DNA of 33,735 nt, taken from assembly GCA_007132495.1 (NCBI GenBank), contig SLOL01000113.1, forward strand, positions 1-33,735, in the 5' to 3' direction. The DNA comes from Balneolales bacterium (GTDB taxonomy: Bacteria; Bacteroidota; Rhodothermia; Balneolales; Natronogracilivirgulaceae). This document shows positions 1 to 9,207 of this stretch, piece after piece (position 1 is the stretch's first letter; every line of letters begins with the position of its first letter). Both the position numbers and the translations under genes were made by a program. The notes beneath the pieces were generated by a model, which worked only from the letters and a program-made list of their open reading frames with translations, was not told the origin of the DNA and did not search any database.

Positions 1-974
1 AAAAAACCGTTGACAAGCTACCGCCCAAATATCAGGATGTCTTTGCCGAGACGCTGATTGATCTCGCACAAAAAGACAAGCGGCTAACGGGCATTACCGC
101 TGCAATGCCAAGCGGTACCAGTATGCTGAAGATGATGGAGGCGCTGCCCGAACGGGCATTCGACGTTGGAATTGCCGAACAGCACGCCGTGACCTTCGCC
201 GGCGGACTCTCCACACAGGGCCTCAAACCTTTTGTTGCGATCTACTCCACCTTCCTTCAGCGGGGATATGACCAGATTGTCCATGATATCGCCATCCAGA
301 AACTTCCCGTTGTATTCTGTATGGACCGTGCCGGGATAGCCGGTGCCGACGGTCCCACCCATCACGGCCTGTATGATATCGCCTATATGCGCTGTCTCCC
401 CAACATGGTGGTTTCGGCCCCCTTGAACGAGCAGGATCTCCGCAATCTGATGTATACCGCTTCCCGCTATGAGGATGGAGCTTTTGCCATCCGGTACCCC
501 AGAGGCACAGCCACAGGCATGGCTGTCAGCGATGACTACGAATACATCACACCGGGTACCGGAAAAGTATTGAAGGAAGGTACCGATATCCTCATCATGA
601 GCTACGGAACCATCGGAAAATACGTGCCCGGGGCTATTGACCAGCTTGCGGCATCAGGCATTTCTGCCGGTCATTACGACATGCGTTTTGCAAAGCCCCT
701 TGATACAACATTGCTGGATCATGCAGCGCTTCGGTACGATTATGTGATAACCATTGAAGATGCTGCAAAACAGGGTGGATTTGGTTCCGCCGTTGCGGAA
801 TATTATGCAGAAAAGGAGCAACGGCCCCGCTTGAAAATCATGGGTGTTGCCGACCGAATTGTACAACATGGAACCCAGCAACAGCTGCACCACGAACTGG
901 GCCTTGATACCGAGGGTATTGTTCATGAAGTTCAGGAGCTTATGAAGCCCCACCTGTCCCGGCTTGAAAACTGA
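1..974 (+). CDS. dxs: 1-deoxy-D-xylulose-5-phosphate synthase (DXS), C-terminal part
   Basis: This is the 3' end of dxs; the reading frame is open from base 3 and the gene begins before the window. DXS condenses pyruvate and glyceraldehyde 3-phosphate with thiamine diphosphate, the first step of the MEP isoprenoid pathway in the cytoplasm. About 323 residues are visible, covering the transketolase pyrimidine-binding domain and the C-terminal domain. Family hallmarks are the MPSGTSM segment, the DVGIAEQHAV segment with the conserved catalytic glutamate, GGLSTQGLKPFVAIYSTF, and the DRAGIAGADGPTHHG stretch. The stop lies 5 bases before the next gene on the same strand, so the two may be co-transcribed. 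MEP flux feeds carotenoids and quinones, and a lycopene cyclase lies about 18 kb downstream, but no direct linkage is implied. Confidence 0.96.
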   Translation, partial: KTVDKLPPKYQDVFAETLIDLAQKDKRLTGITAAMPSGTSMLKMMEALPERAFDVGIAEQHAVTFAGGLSTQGLKPFVAIYSTFLQRGYDQIVHDIAIQKLPVVFCMDRAGIAGADGPTHHGLYDIAYMRCLPNMVVSAPLNEQDLRNLMYTASRYEDGAFAIRYPRGTATGMAVSDDYEYITPGTGKVLKEGTDILIMSYGTIGKYVPGAIDQLAASGISAGHYDMRFAKPLDTTLLDHAALRYDYVITIEDAAKQGGFGSAVAEYYAEKEQRPRLKIMGVADRIVQHGTQQQLHHELGLDTEGIVHEVQELMKPHLSRLEN

Positions 975-979
975 GCGTT

Positions 980-2752
980 ATGAAAAAACCCCGCCTCTCT
1001 TTCTGGCAAATCTGGAACATGAGTTTCGGTTTTCTCGGCATCCAGTTCGGTTTTGCACTTCAGAATGCCAATGTAAGCCGGATTTTTGAAACACTCGGTG
1101 CTGATGTCGAAACCATACCGATTCTCTGGATTGCCGCTCCGGTAACCGGACTCATCGTTCAGCCTATCGTCGGATACCTGAGCGACAACACCTGGAACCG
1201 GTTAGGAAGGCGCCGTCCCTTTTTTCTGATTGGAGCTGTTTGTGCTTCTATTGCTCTGATCTTTATGCCAAACTCTCCTTTTTTATGGGTTGCGGCCGGA
1301 ATGCTCTGGATAATGGATGCCTCCATCAATATCTCCATGGAACCATTTCGCGCTTTTGTCGGAGACATGCTGCCTTCAGAGCAGCGGACCAGGGGGTTCG
1401 CCATGCAGAGTTTCTTTATCGGAACGGGTGCGGTCATCGCATCCGGTCTCCCGTATGTTCTGACCAACTGGGTGGGCCTGGACAATGTGGCTCCTGAAGG
1501 CGTAATCCCCGATTCGGTGAAATGGTCTTTCTATATCGGGGCAGCCGTATTCCTGCTCGCTATATTATGGACCGTCCTGCGGACCAGGGAGTACAGTCCC
1601 GGGGAGCTGGAGTCGTTTGATGACGCTGAACCTCCGGAAAACTCCGAAGCCTATGAAGTCCAGCGTGAAATGGACGAACAATCCGCACTGGAACGTGCCG
1701 AACTGAAAAAGCGTCACGGACCCGTTTTCTTCTTTTCAGGATTGTTGCTCTCCGGTCTGGTATACTGGCAGGGATGGGCGGAGGAACTTTATATCGTCAC
1801 CGGTGGATTTTTTCTTCTCGGGCTCCTTTTGATGATCACTTCACGCATGCAGGAAGCCGGATCCACCGATAACGGAGTCGTGGTGGTGATGGATGATCTC
1901 TACGGCATGCCGCGAACCATGAAGCAGCTGGCCATCGTTCAATTCTTTTCCTGGTTCGCCCTCTTTTCCATGTGGATTTACACCACTTCGGGGGTAACCA
2001 GCCACCACTACGACATGAAACTTGACCAGACAGAGGTAGCAGCGATGGTGACGCTCGCCGAAGAGATGGAGGCTTACACCGAAGCCGACTGGCACAGCCG
2101 TTTGCCAGGTGTGACCCGTGACCTGCAGGAATTTCAGGAGTCTTTTGATGAAGGTGCAGTGGAAATCGTGGCCAGTATGCGGGTGGTAAATTTCTTCCTG
2201 GGTCAGGGTGATGTGGCAGGGATGAGTGATGAATTGCGCGAAAAACTGCTGTATATCCAACAGGAGTACAACACCGGAGCCGACTGGGTCGGGATTGCTT
2301 TTGCCGTATATAACGGTTTTGCCGCTTTAATCGCTTTTCTGTTACCGGTCTTTGCCCGATATACCAACCGGAAAATAACACATGCCATAGCCCTGATATT
2401 AGGAGCTGCCGGACTTGCTTCGGTCTATTTTGTACCCGATCCCTTCTGGATACTGGCTTCCATGATCCTGGTCGGAGTGGCCTGGGCCAGTATTCTGGCC
2501 ATGCCCTATGCCATTCTTGCCGGGGCGCTACCTGCCAAAAAAATGGGGGTCTACATGGGCATTTTCAACTTCTTTATCGTCCTTCCGCAAATGCTGGCCG
2601 CCGCTGTTCTTGGCTTTATTGTCGCCAACCTGTTCTCTGGTCAGGCCATATTTGCCCTTATGCTCGGTGCCGCCACCTGGCTGGCTGCTGCAGTCATAAC
2701 CCTTTTTGTGGATGATGTAGACGACCCGGATGCGTTGGCAGGATCATCATGA
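980..2752 (+). CDS. MFS transporter, GPH/SLC45 sugar-symporter-like, with large extra loop
   Basis: Predicted 590-residue inner-membrane transporter of the major facilitator superfamily. The N-terminal half has the usual MFS cytoplasmic loop, with GYLSDNTWNRLGRRRPFFLIG at about residues 68-88, which resembles sucrose/maltose-proton symporters of the SLC45/GPH type. About 12 hydrophobic segments are visible. It is longer than the usual 420-500 residues for two reasons: an acidic charged loop at about 205-250 between the two halves, and a soluble-looking insertion at about 338-434 rich in Glu, Asp and Gln. The start codon lies 5 bases after dxs. The substrate cannot be read from the sequence; a sugar is the best guess from family resemblance. 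Confidence 0.82.
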   Translation: MKKPRLSFWQIWNMSFGFLGIQFGFALQNANVSRIFETLGADVETIPILWIAAPVTGLIVQPIVGYLSDNTWNRLGRRRPFFLIGAVCASIALIFMPNSPFLWVAAGMLWIMDASINISMEPFRAFVGDMLPSEQRTRGFAMQSFFIGTGAVIASGLPYVLTNWVGLDNVAPEGVIPDSVKWSFYIGAAVFLLAILWTVLRTREYSPGELESFDDAEPPENSEAYEVQREMDEQSALERAELKKRHGPVFFFSGLLLSGLVYWQGWAEELYIVTGGFFLLGLLLMITSRMQEAGSTDNGVVVVMDDLYGMPRTMKQLAIVQFFSWFALFSMWIYTTSGVTSHHYDMKLDQTEVAAMVTLAEEMEAYTEADWHSRLPGVTRDLQEFQESFDEGAVEIVASMRVVNFFLGQGDVAGMSDELREKLLYIQQEYNTGADWVGIAFAVYNGFAALIAFLLPVFARYTNRKITHAIALILGAAGLASVYFVPDPFWILASMILVGVAWASILAMPYAILAGALPAKKMGVYMGIFNFFIVLPQMLAAAVLGFIVANLFSGQAIFALMLGAATWLAAAVITLFVDDVDDPDALAGSS

Positions 2753-2778
2753 AAAGCCGGGAAAGGCATCTTTCTGCT

Positions 2779-3084
2779 CTACGATATACGCGTATCAAAC
2801 ACTCTGATACGTTCAAAATACGGTTTATAGGTCTCCACAAATGACACGTGTACCGGATCGGACTGATATGCCTGCAGCCCTTCGAGATCTTCGAACAGGG
2901 CGTGGAGACTGGTCCCATAATCGTTGTCGACCACATCACGTTCTACACCCTGCGGCGGTCCGGCCCAAATCTGATTAACCGATTCTATTTCCGATAATTC
3001 GTTTTTTATCGCCGATTCCATTTTACCGGCAATCTCAGCCGGAGTATTTTCCTTGAGGTAAAAAAAGACCGAATGCAATATCAT
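2779..3084 (-). CDS. Dabb (stress-responsive alpha/beta barrel) family protein
   Basis: Small cytoplasmic protein of 101 residues beginning MILHSVFFYLKENT, typical of Dabb-domain ferredoxin-fold proteins that form dimeric alpha/beta barrels. Other family marks are the central VNQIWAGPP segment, the SLHALFEDLEGLQAYQSDPVH segment and the final FVETYKPYFERIRVFD segment. The frame can be extended upstream by 22 residues to 3150, but that extension does not fit the family, so the internal ATG at 3084 was chosen. It is convergent with the MFS gene, with 26 bases between them, and divergent from queA. The biochemical role of bacterial Dabb proteins is often unknown; some are small-molecule enzymes. 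Confidence 0.85.
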   Translation of the reverse strand: MILHSVFFYLKENTPAEIAGKMESAIKNELSEIESVNQIWAGPPQGVERDVVDNDYGTSLHALFEDLEGLQAYQSDPVHVSFVETYKPYFERIRVFDTRIS

Positions 3085-3181
3085 AGTTATTGGCTGTTTT
3101 TTTTGAATTATATTTGCCGGAATATAATGATTTCCAAAACCTGCCGGCACGCCAATTTACCGGAACCCTGCAATTTGACGA

Positions 3182-4354
3182 ATGTCCGACAAAAACTACT
3201 CCCTTTCCGATTTTGATTACCATCTCCCGCAATCCTTGATTGCACAGCAACCGGTCACTCCCCGAGACCACTCCCGTTTGCTTGTTTATAACCGGAAAGA
3301 CGGCTCTATTACCGATGACCTGTTTGTAAACCTCCCCGGCTATCTGCCGGAACAATCTGCTTTGGTTCTCAACAATTCCCGCGTTGAAAAAGCACGATTG
3401 TTGTTCGGCAAAAAGGAGGTTTTTGTAACCCGGATCATTGATCCCCATACGGTTGAAGCACTGATTCGGCCCGGAAAAAGTTTCAGGAAAGGTCAGTCTG
3501 TTACTCTGGCTCCGCTTTCCGGGTCACTGCATTCCGATTCGGCCGGATATACACCCCATCAAAAAACGGCTTCTCTTCAAAACAAGGCGATGACAGAGGG
3601 CCGTCAAATATCGGAAACATCTGCACAGCAACCGGAAATTCGGGCCGAAGTATTGCATGTATCCGATGATGGCCAACGAACCCTGCGTTTTAATTATCCT
3701 GTTGATGATCCGGTTTTTGAAAATTATCGCCGTACCCCTTTTCCTCCCTATATCAGGCCTGATGAAAAACTCTCCGAACGCTACCAAACCATCTATGCAC
3801 GGGATGACGGAAGCAGAGCGGCACCCACGGCCGGACTCCATTTCACCGACCGAGTTTTCTCCGGGCTTTCCCGGAAATCCATTGAAAAGGTCGAGCTGAC
3901 CCTGCACGTGGGCCTTGGTACATTCGCACCCGTCAAGACAGAGTCCATCAAAGATCATATAATGCACTCCGAATGGTATCGTATCACTCCCCGGGCTGCC
4001 GAAAAGCTTAGCAAGGCAAGTCACATCACTGCTGTAGGCACGACCAGTGCCCGGGTACTTGAGTCGGTTGCCGCCCATTCCGCCGCATCAGCCGCTACAC
4101 CATCGGCACGCCACGGTACTTCCCCCTTCCGGAATTTCTCTGCCTGCGAAGGCGAAACCGATATTTTCATCACCCCCGGCTATCATTTTCAGGCGATAGA
4201 TGCTCTTGTCACCAACTTTCACCTTCCCAAAAGTACACTTTTGATGATGATTGCCGCATTCACCGGAATCGATGAAATGCACCGCATATACCGGCACGCA
4301 ATTGCGCAAAAGTATCGTTTCTATTCTTTCGGTGACGCCATGCTGCTTCTTTAG
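3182..4354 (+). CDS. queA: S-adenosylmethionine:tRNA ribosyltransferase-isomerase
   Basis: QueA transfers and isomerises the ribosyl part of SAM onto 7-aminomethyl-7-deazaguanine at the wobble position of tRNAs with GUN anticodons, giving epoxyqueuosine. Visible hallmarks are the N-terminal LSDFDYHLPQSLIAQQPV, the central RAAPTAGLHFT and LHVGLGTFAPVK segments, and the C-terminal ITPGYHFQAIDALVTNFHLPKSTL. At 390 residues it is longer than the usual 340-355. The excess lies mainly in a low-complexity, Ser/Gln/His-rich stretch at about residues 112-151, and a smaller one at about 300-318. Its stop codon abuts the stop of the convergent comM gene with no spacer. Confidence 0.97.
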   Translation: MSDKNYSLSDFDYHLPQSLIAQQPVTPRDHSRLLVYNRKDGSITDDLFVNLPGYLPEQSALVLNNSRVEKARLLFGKKEVFVTRIIDPHTVEALIRPGKSFRKGQSVTLAPLSGSLHSDSAGYTPHQKTASLQNKAMTEGRQISETSAQQPEIRAEVLHVSDDGQRTLRFNYPVDDPVFENYRRTPFPPYIRPDEKLSERYQTIYARDDGSRAAPTAGLHFTDRVFSGLSRKSIEKVELTLHVGLGTFAPVKTESIKDHIMHSEWYRITPRAAEKLSKASHITAVGTTSARVLESVAAHSAASAATPSARHGTSPFRNFSACEGETDIFITPGYHFQAIDALVTNFHLPKSTLLMMIAAFTGIDEMHRIYRHAIAQKYRFYSFGDAMLLL

Positions 4355-5893
4355 TCAATACCAGGAGTTACGATCAAGTGACCGATACTGAACAGCTTCG
4401 GCAATATGGTGCGATTGAATAGAGCTACAGGATTCCAGATCCGCAATGGTTCGTGCTACTTTCAGAATCCGGTTATATGCCCGTGCTGACAACTCCAGAC
4501 GCTGCAAGGCACCCTTCAGCAATTCCGATCCTTCGCGATCCACGGTACAGCATTCTCGTGTCATACGCGTATTCATCTGTGCATTATTATATACTCCCGG
4601 AGTTTCCCGGAACCGTTGCTTCTGTCTCTCCCGGGCTGATACGACCCTTTTTCTGATTTTTTCCGATGACTCCGCTTTTTCGGAAACCGACAACTCCTCG
4701 TATTTCACTTTGTGTACCTCAACATGAATATCAATCCGGTCCAATAACGGCCCGCTGATCCTGCCCATATAGCGTTTTATATCTTCATATGATGTGGTTC
4801 CGGGGTTATCCGGATCGAACCATTCGCCCCCCGGTGACGGGTTCATGGAGGCTACCAGCATTATTCTGGAAGGATAATTCACACTCAAGCGGGATCTCGA
4901 TACGGTTACATTGCCATCTTCCAATGGCTGACGCAAGACTTCCAGGGCACTTCTTCTGAATTCCGGAAGCTCATCCAGAAACAACACTCCGTTGTGGGCA
5001 AGTGATATTTCGCCGGGTTTCGGGATGCCCCCTCCACCGACCAGTGCGGTTTCGGAGATCGTATGGTGGGGCGAACGGAATGCCCGTCGCGTCACCAGTG
5101 AGGCCCCATTGGTCAGCAGTCCGGCAACAGAATGAATTCGTGTCGTTTCCAGCGCCTCCTCCAGCGTCAGAGGGGGCAGAATAGAGGGCAATCTTCGTGC
5201 AATCATGGTTTTACCGGAACCCGGGGAACCGATCATTATAATGTTATGCCCTCCAGCTGCAGCAACCTCCATCGCACGTTTCACATTCTCCTGTCCTTTA
5301 ACATCACTGTAGTCCGGCAGACCGCCATTCTGCTTATCCCGGAACAGCGCTTCCCGGTCCACATACACCGGCTTTGCATTCTGTCTGTCATTCAGCCAGT
5401 TGATCACACCGGTCAGACCGGAAAAACCGTACACATCAATGCCCTCCACGACAGCTGCTTCTCTGGCATTCGATTGCGGGACCACAACCTGTTTCAATCC
5501 CCGGTTTTTGGCTTCGACCGTCACCGGCAACACCCCCTTAACCGGACGCAAGCCGCCGTCCAGAGACAACTCTCCCAGCAGCATCGTCTTCCTGAGTTTA
5601 TCCGTCTTGATTTGCCGTGTCATGGCCAACAGACCGACCGCGATGGATAGATCGAACGAACTCCCCTCCTTGGGCAGATTGGCCGGAGCCAGATTAACAG
5701 TTATTCTTCCCCGGGGCATCTCATATCCGCTGTTTCTAATTGCCGCCTCAATACGGTCCCGTGATTCACTTACCGCACGATCCGGCAACCCAACCAAAAA
5801 ATATTGCGGCAGACCATTCACCACATTGGTCTCCACATCAATCAGATGGGCGTCCACTCCGTAAGTCGAGGCGCAGTATGCACGTGCCAGCAT
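4355..5893 (-). CDS. comM: YifB/ComM family Mg-chelatase-like AAA+ ATPase
   Basis: A 512-residue protein of the YifB/ComM family. In naturally transformable bacteria ComM is a hexameric helicase that promotes branch migration during integration of incoming DNA; elsewhere the role is less clear. The N-terminal ChlI-like domain (about 1-165) contains the family segments GLPQYFLVGLPDRAVSESRDR and NLAPANLPKEGSSFDLSIA. The Walker A motif GSPGSGKT is at residues 222-229, Walker B is LFLDELPEF, and the C-terminal Mg-chelatase helical domain ends with the AYNRILKVARTIADLE segment. The length is normal. A near-perfect Shine-Dalgarno (AAGGAGG) lies 8 bases before the ATG, confirming the start. Confidence 0.96.
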   Translation of the reverse strand: MLARAYCASTYGVDAHLIDVETNVVNGLPQYFLVGLPDRAVSESRDRIEAAIRNSGYEMPRGRITVNLAPANLPKEGSSFDLSIAVGLLAMTRQIKTDKLRKTMLLGELSLDGGLRPVKGVLPVTVEAKNRGLKQVVVPQSNAREAAVVEGIDVYGFSGLTGVINWLNDRQNAKPVYVDREALFRDKQNGGLPDYSDVKGQENVKRAMEVAAAGGHNIIMIGSPGSGKTMIARRLPSILPPLTLEEALETTRIHSVAGLLTNGASLVTRRAFRSPHHTISETALVGGGGIPKPGEISLAHNGVLFLDELPEFRRSALEVLRQPLEDGNVTVSRSRLSVNYPSRIMLVASMNPSPGGEWFDPDNPGTTSYEDIKRYMGRISGPLLDRIDIHVEVHKVKYEELSVSEKAESSEKIRKRVVSARERQKQRFRETPGVYNNAQMNTRMTRECCTVDREGSELLKGALQRLELSARAYNRILKVARTIADLESCSSIQSHHIAEAVQYRSLDRNSWY

Positions 5894-6055
5894 GTATCTT
5901 TCCTCCTTGTTTTACGTATCAGATAATCAGGAGGAGCGTTCCTTACAGCCGGTAATCCCGGATGTACGCGAATCATACAAAAGGGAACCAACGGATCGTC
6001 TCTGACTGAAACTGACGAATAATTCAACGCAAAACAGACCGCGAGGAACCGAAAA

Positions 6056-6439
6056 ATGGCACATGATGTCGTTGAAGAAATCCGGGTGACAGGTGAAGAG
6101 CTGGTTCACCGTGTTCGGGATATACTCAAAGAGGGTAACGTCCGGCGTCTTGTAATAAAAAACAGTCGGGACGAAACGGTGTTTCAGCTACCGCTGACCT
6201 TCGGTGTCATCGGACTGGGCGGTGCCTTTGCACTTGCACCGGTACTCTCATCTATCGCGGCATTTGCTTTTTTTGCCAGGGATGCACGGATTCTTGTCGA
6301 ACGTCACCCGCCTGCCGAAGGCAAACGGTTGAAAAACGAACTTGAAGATGAGGAAATCACCGGCCGCCGCGGATATGGCAGGCGCCGCGACCGGGATTCT
6401 TATGAAATAGATGCCGATTTTGAGATTCTGGACCCGTAA
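6056..6439 (+). CDS. DUF4342 domain protein
   Basis: A 127-residue protein whose first two thirds match the DUF4342 pattern: VEEIRVTGEELVHRVRDIL, then GNVRRLVIKN, then a beta-strand-rich FQLPLTFGVIG segment and a glycine/alanine-rich hydrophobic stretch at about 49-75. The C-terminal 45 residues are highly charged (Glu, Arg, Asp) and look disordered. In many genomes this domain is found in small proteins with or without a UBA-like segment, and no biochemical function is established. It is convergent with trxB, separated by 6 bases, and divergent from comM across a 162-base gap. Confidence 0.82.
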   Translation: MAHDVVEEIRVTGEELVHRVRDILKEGNVRRLVIKNSRDETVFQLPLTFGVIGLGGAFALAPVLSSIAAFAFFARDARILVERHPPAEGKRLKNELEDEEITGRRGYGRRRDRDSYEIDADFEILDP

Positions 6440-6445
6440 TACACC

Positions 6446-7423
6446 TCAGGCCGACTCTCCGGCTTTCTCTTTTTCTTCTTCCTCCTGTGCAGCCAGCCAG
6501 CGCTCCGAATCAATTGCCGCCATACAACCCGTACCGGCTGCTGTAACGGCCTGGCGATAGTCCTTGTCCTGGGCGTCACCACAGGCAAATATGCCGGGCA
6601 TATTCGTATATGTACTTTTGGGCTCTGTCAAAATGTATCCGGTTTCGTCCATATCCAGCACCCCTTTGAACAGGTCGGTATTGGGCTTGTGCCCGATGGC
6701 GAGGAATACACCGGTCACATCATCGAGCGTGGTTATCTCACCGGTCTTTACGTTCTTCACATTTACCCCTTCAACCACTTTGTCACCCAGTACTTCATCC
6801 AGGACCGTGCTCCACATGACCTCCACTTTGGGATTGTCCAATGTACGCTTCTGCATGATCTTGGAGGCACGAAGCTCATCCCGCCGGTGAAGCAGGGTCA
6901 CCTTGCTTGCAAATTTGGTCAAAAACTGCGCCTCCTCCATGGCCGTATCACCGCCACCGATGATCACAACATGCTGATCCCGGAAGAAGGCGCCGTCACA
7001 CGTAGCACAGGCAGAAACACCATGTCCCCGCAAACGCTGCTCGCTTTCCAGTCCGAGCCAGCGGGCCGATGCGCCGGTCGATACAATAAGCGCTTTGGCA
7101 AAAATTTCGGATTTCTCATCAATGGTTATCTTGTACGGTCGCTTCTCAAAATCAATATCAGAGACGGTACCCCAACGGCAATCTGCTCCAAAACGGGTGG
7201 CCTGTTTCCGGAAATCATCCATCATTTTCGGGCCTTGAACCCCTTCGGGATAGCCCGGATAATTTTCCACATCGGTAGTGGTCGTAAGTTGACCGCCGGG
7301 TTCGGGGCCTTCAAGTACCAATGGATTCAGATCCGCGCGTGCCGCATAAAGAGCGGCTGTGAGTCCGGCAGGTCCACTGCCCACAATTACAACATCAAGC
7401 GTCTTACCTGCAATATCTTCCAT
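6446..7423 (-). CDS. trxB: Thioredoxin-disulfide reductase
   Basis: Low-molecular-weight thioredoxin reductase of 325 residues, a cytoplasmic FAD enzyme that passes electrons from NADPH to thioredoxin. The FAD-binding GSGPAG motif is at residues 15-20, the redox-active CATC pair at C139 and C142 followed by DGAFFR, and the NADPH-binding GGGDTA motif at 156-161, with HRRDELRAS following as the 2'-phosphate-recognising element. The second FAD motif GIFACGDAQD is near the C terminus. The end carries a short Glu/Lys-rich tail. The gene faces away from the transhydrogenase operon across a 336-base region; both enzymes depend on the NADPH pool. Confidence 0.97.
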   Translation of the reverse strand: MEDIAGKTLDVVIVGSGPAGLTAALYAARADLNPLVLEGPEPGGQLTTTTDVENYPGYPEGVQGPKMMDDFRKQATRFGADCRWGTVSDIDFEKRPYKITIDEKSEIFAKALIVSTGASARWLGLESEQRLRGHGVSACATCDGAFFRDQHVVIIGGGDTAMEEAQFLTKFASKVTLLHRRDELRASKIMQKRTLDNPKVEVMWSTVLDEVLGDKVVEGVNVKNVKTGEITTLDDVTGVFLAIGHKPNTDLFKGVLDMDETGYILTEPKSTYTNMPGIFACGDAQDKDYRQAVTAAGTGCMAAIDSERWLAAQEEEEKEKAGESA

Positions 7424-7435
7424 AATTATTTTTGA

Positions 7436-7759
7436 ATTAATTGAACATGGTCTGTTTATGATGACAGTTCCTTATCCAAATCACATATTACCCTTTGAAA
7501 GGTACGATTTTGGATTACTTTTTTCTAACGTGTAACTGCCTATATATTTCATATATAAATATATAGATATTTAAGTTAAAAAACAACCGGTCCGGGCTTT
7601 TGAAAAACCGCTTTTAATGGGCCGGGGGGATGTTAAGCACCTTCGGTTCTGATCCCGGACGACATACGTCATCGATACGCATCCTGCCTTTTCTCTTTAT
7701 AAACTATTGAGTATGTTACAAGTCGTTCAATAACATCATATAAGCGAGGAGTATAGGTC
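7436..7759. promoter_or_regulatory. Divergent trxB/pntAa intergenic region with AT-rich inverted repeat
   Basis: No plausible gene lies here. The region must hold the promoters for trxB (leftward) and the pnt operon (rightward). A very AT-rich tract at 7541-7582 contains a perfect 9-base inverted repeat, TATATATTT at 7541-7549 and AAATATATA at 7557-7565. A Shine-Dalgarno GAGGAG at 7746-7751 lies 8 bases before the GTG start of pntAa. I could not assign promoter boxes with confidence. Confidence 0.45.
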
Positions 7760-8881
7760 GTGAATATTTCCGTACCAAAAGAGACCGTTCCCGGCGAAAC
7801 AAGGGTAGCTCTGACCCCGGCCGTTGTATCTCAAATCGTATCCTCCGGGTTGGAAGTGTCGGTGGGAAAAGGGGCCGGAATGCAATCATCCTACACCGAC
7901 TCCAGCTACAAGGAAGCGGGGGCAAGCATTGCAGAAGATACCGATGAGCTATTTAATAAGGCAGATGTCGTCTTGAAGGTTCAAAAACCGGGCGATGACG
8001 AAATAGCCATGATGAAGCCCGGAACCGTACTCATTACGTTTTTATGGGCACTGTCGGATCAACCGCTTGTTGAAAAGCTTCAGAAGGCGGAAATCACCGC
8101 CATTGGAATGGAGGCGTTGCCGCGCATCAGCCGGGCCCAAAAAATGGATGCTCTGAGTGCCATGAGCTCGATTGCCGGATACAAGGCCGTTTTACTGGGC
8201 GCCAATGCGCTGGGCAAGTATTTGCCGATGCTGGTAACGGCCGCCGGAACCATTGCTCCTGCAAAAGTGCTGGTACTCGGAGCCGGTGTGGCCGGGCTCC
8301 AGTCCATTGCCACTGCACGGAGACTGGGTGCAATCGTCGAGGCTTTCGATGTACGTCCGGCCGTCAAGGAACAGGTCGAAAGCCTGGGTGCCACCTTTAT
8401 CGACATTCCGCTTGAAGAAACCGATACCGAAACGAAAGGCGGCTATGCCAAAGAGTTGAGCAAAGAGACCCGGAAAAAGCAGCAGAAGGTCCTACACGAG
8501 CATGTGAAAAATGTGGATATGGTAATCACCACCGCACTGGTCCCCGGCAAGCCGGCACCCAAATTGATTACCCCTGAAATGGTCGGGGATATGGCTCCCG
8601 GCGCCGTGATCGTCGACCTTGCAGCTGAACAGGGAGGAAACTGCGAGATAACCAGGCCCGGTGAAGATTACTTTACCGACAATGGTGTGATTATCCGCGG
8701 TCCGCTTAATCTGCCCGCAGCCATGCCCATCCACGCTTCCCAGCTCTATGCCAAGACGATACAGGCACTGCTCATGCATTTTATCAAAGATGGAGAAATG
8801 CATTTCGACTTTGAAGACGAAATCACCAAACAGGCGACCATCACTCACAAAGGCAAAGTGGTAAGTTCGCTATTTACATAA
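7760..8881 (+). CDS. pntAa: NAD(P) transhydrogenase subunit alpha part 1 (PntAa, domain I)
   Basis: The soluble NAD(H)-binding domain I of proton-translocating nicotinamide nucleotide transhydrogenase, 373 residues. The enzyme uses the proton gradient to reduce NADP+ with NADH. The N terminus MNISVPKETVPGETRVALTP is typical of the alanine dehydrogenase/PntA family. The Rossmann motif GAGVAG is at 174-179, followed by an acidic residue in the EAFDVRPAVKEQV segment. The RISRAQKMDALSAMSSIAGYKAV segment is highly conserved in PntA. The start is GTG, supported by GAGGAG 8 bases upstream. It is first in a three-gene operon in which alpha is split in two, as in Rhodospirillum-type enzymes. Confidence 0.96.
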   Translation: MNISVPKETVPGETRVALTPAVVSQIVSSGLEVSVGKGAGMQSSYTDSSYKEAGASIAEDTDELFNKADVVLKVQKPGDDEIAMMKPGTVLITFLWALSDQPLVEKLQKAEITAIGMEALPRISRAQKMDALSAMSSIAGYKAVLLGANALGKYLPMLVTAAGTIAPAKVLVLGAGVAGLQSIATARRLGAIVEAFDVRPAVKEQVESLGATFIDIPLEETDTETKGGYAKELSKETRKKQQKVLHEHVKNVDMVITTALVPGKPAPKLITPEMVGDMAPGAVIVDLAAEQGGNCEITRPGEDYFTDNGVIIRGPLNLPAAMPIHASQLYAKTIQALLMHFIKDGEMHFDFEDEITKQATITHKGKVVSSLFT

Positions 8882-8916
8882 TCCGAGTTACCGTTCACCT
8901 ATTCCCATAGCTCATT

Positions 8917-9207
8917 ATGGAGACTTTCATATTCAACCTTTTCATATTCATTCTGGCGGCATTTGTCGGTTTTGAGGTCATCTCCAAAGTTCCCCCTACG
9001 CTTCACACACCATTGATGTCCGGGGCCAACGCCATCTCCGGAATAACACTGGTCGGTGCGCTGATCGTAGCGAGCCATGTGGTGTGCACCATCACCTGTT
9101 ACATCGGATTCGTGGCCATTATCTTCGCGACCATCAATGTCGTTGGCGGATTCATGGTCACCGACCGCATGCTGGAAATGTTTAAAAAGAAGGGGGATGA
9201 GCAATGA
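8917..9207 (+). CDS. pntAb: NAD(P) transhydrogenase subunit alpha part 2 (PntAb, membrane part)
   Basis: A 96-residue membrane protein corresponding to the C-terminal transmembrane part of PntA. At least three hydrophobic helices are visible. The LHTPLMSGANAISGITLVGAL segment is characteristic of the proton-translocating domain II. The C terminus ends in a charged tail (KKKGDEQ). Its stop overlaps the start of pntB by 4 bases (ATGA), which fits coupled translation of subunits in one complex. Confidence 0.96.
   Translation: METFIFNLFIFILAAFVGFEVISKVPPTLHTPLMSGANAISGITLVGALIVASHVVCTITCYIGFVAIIFATINVVGGFMVTDRMLEMFKKKGDEQ

Noticed and set aside
7541-7582. AT-rich tract as a replication origin or attachment site
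   Set aside because: There are no DnaA-box cluster, integrase gene or flanking repeats nearby; it sits between divergent housekeeping genes and is better read as promoter DNA.
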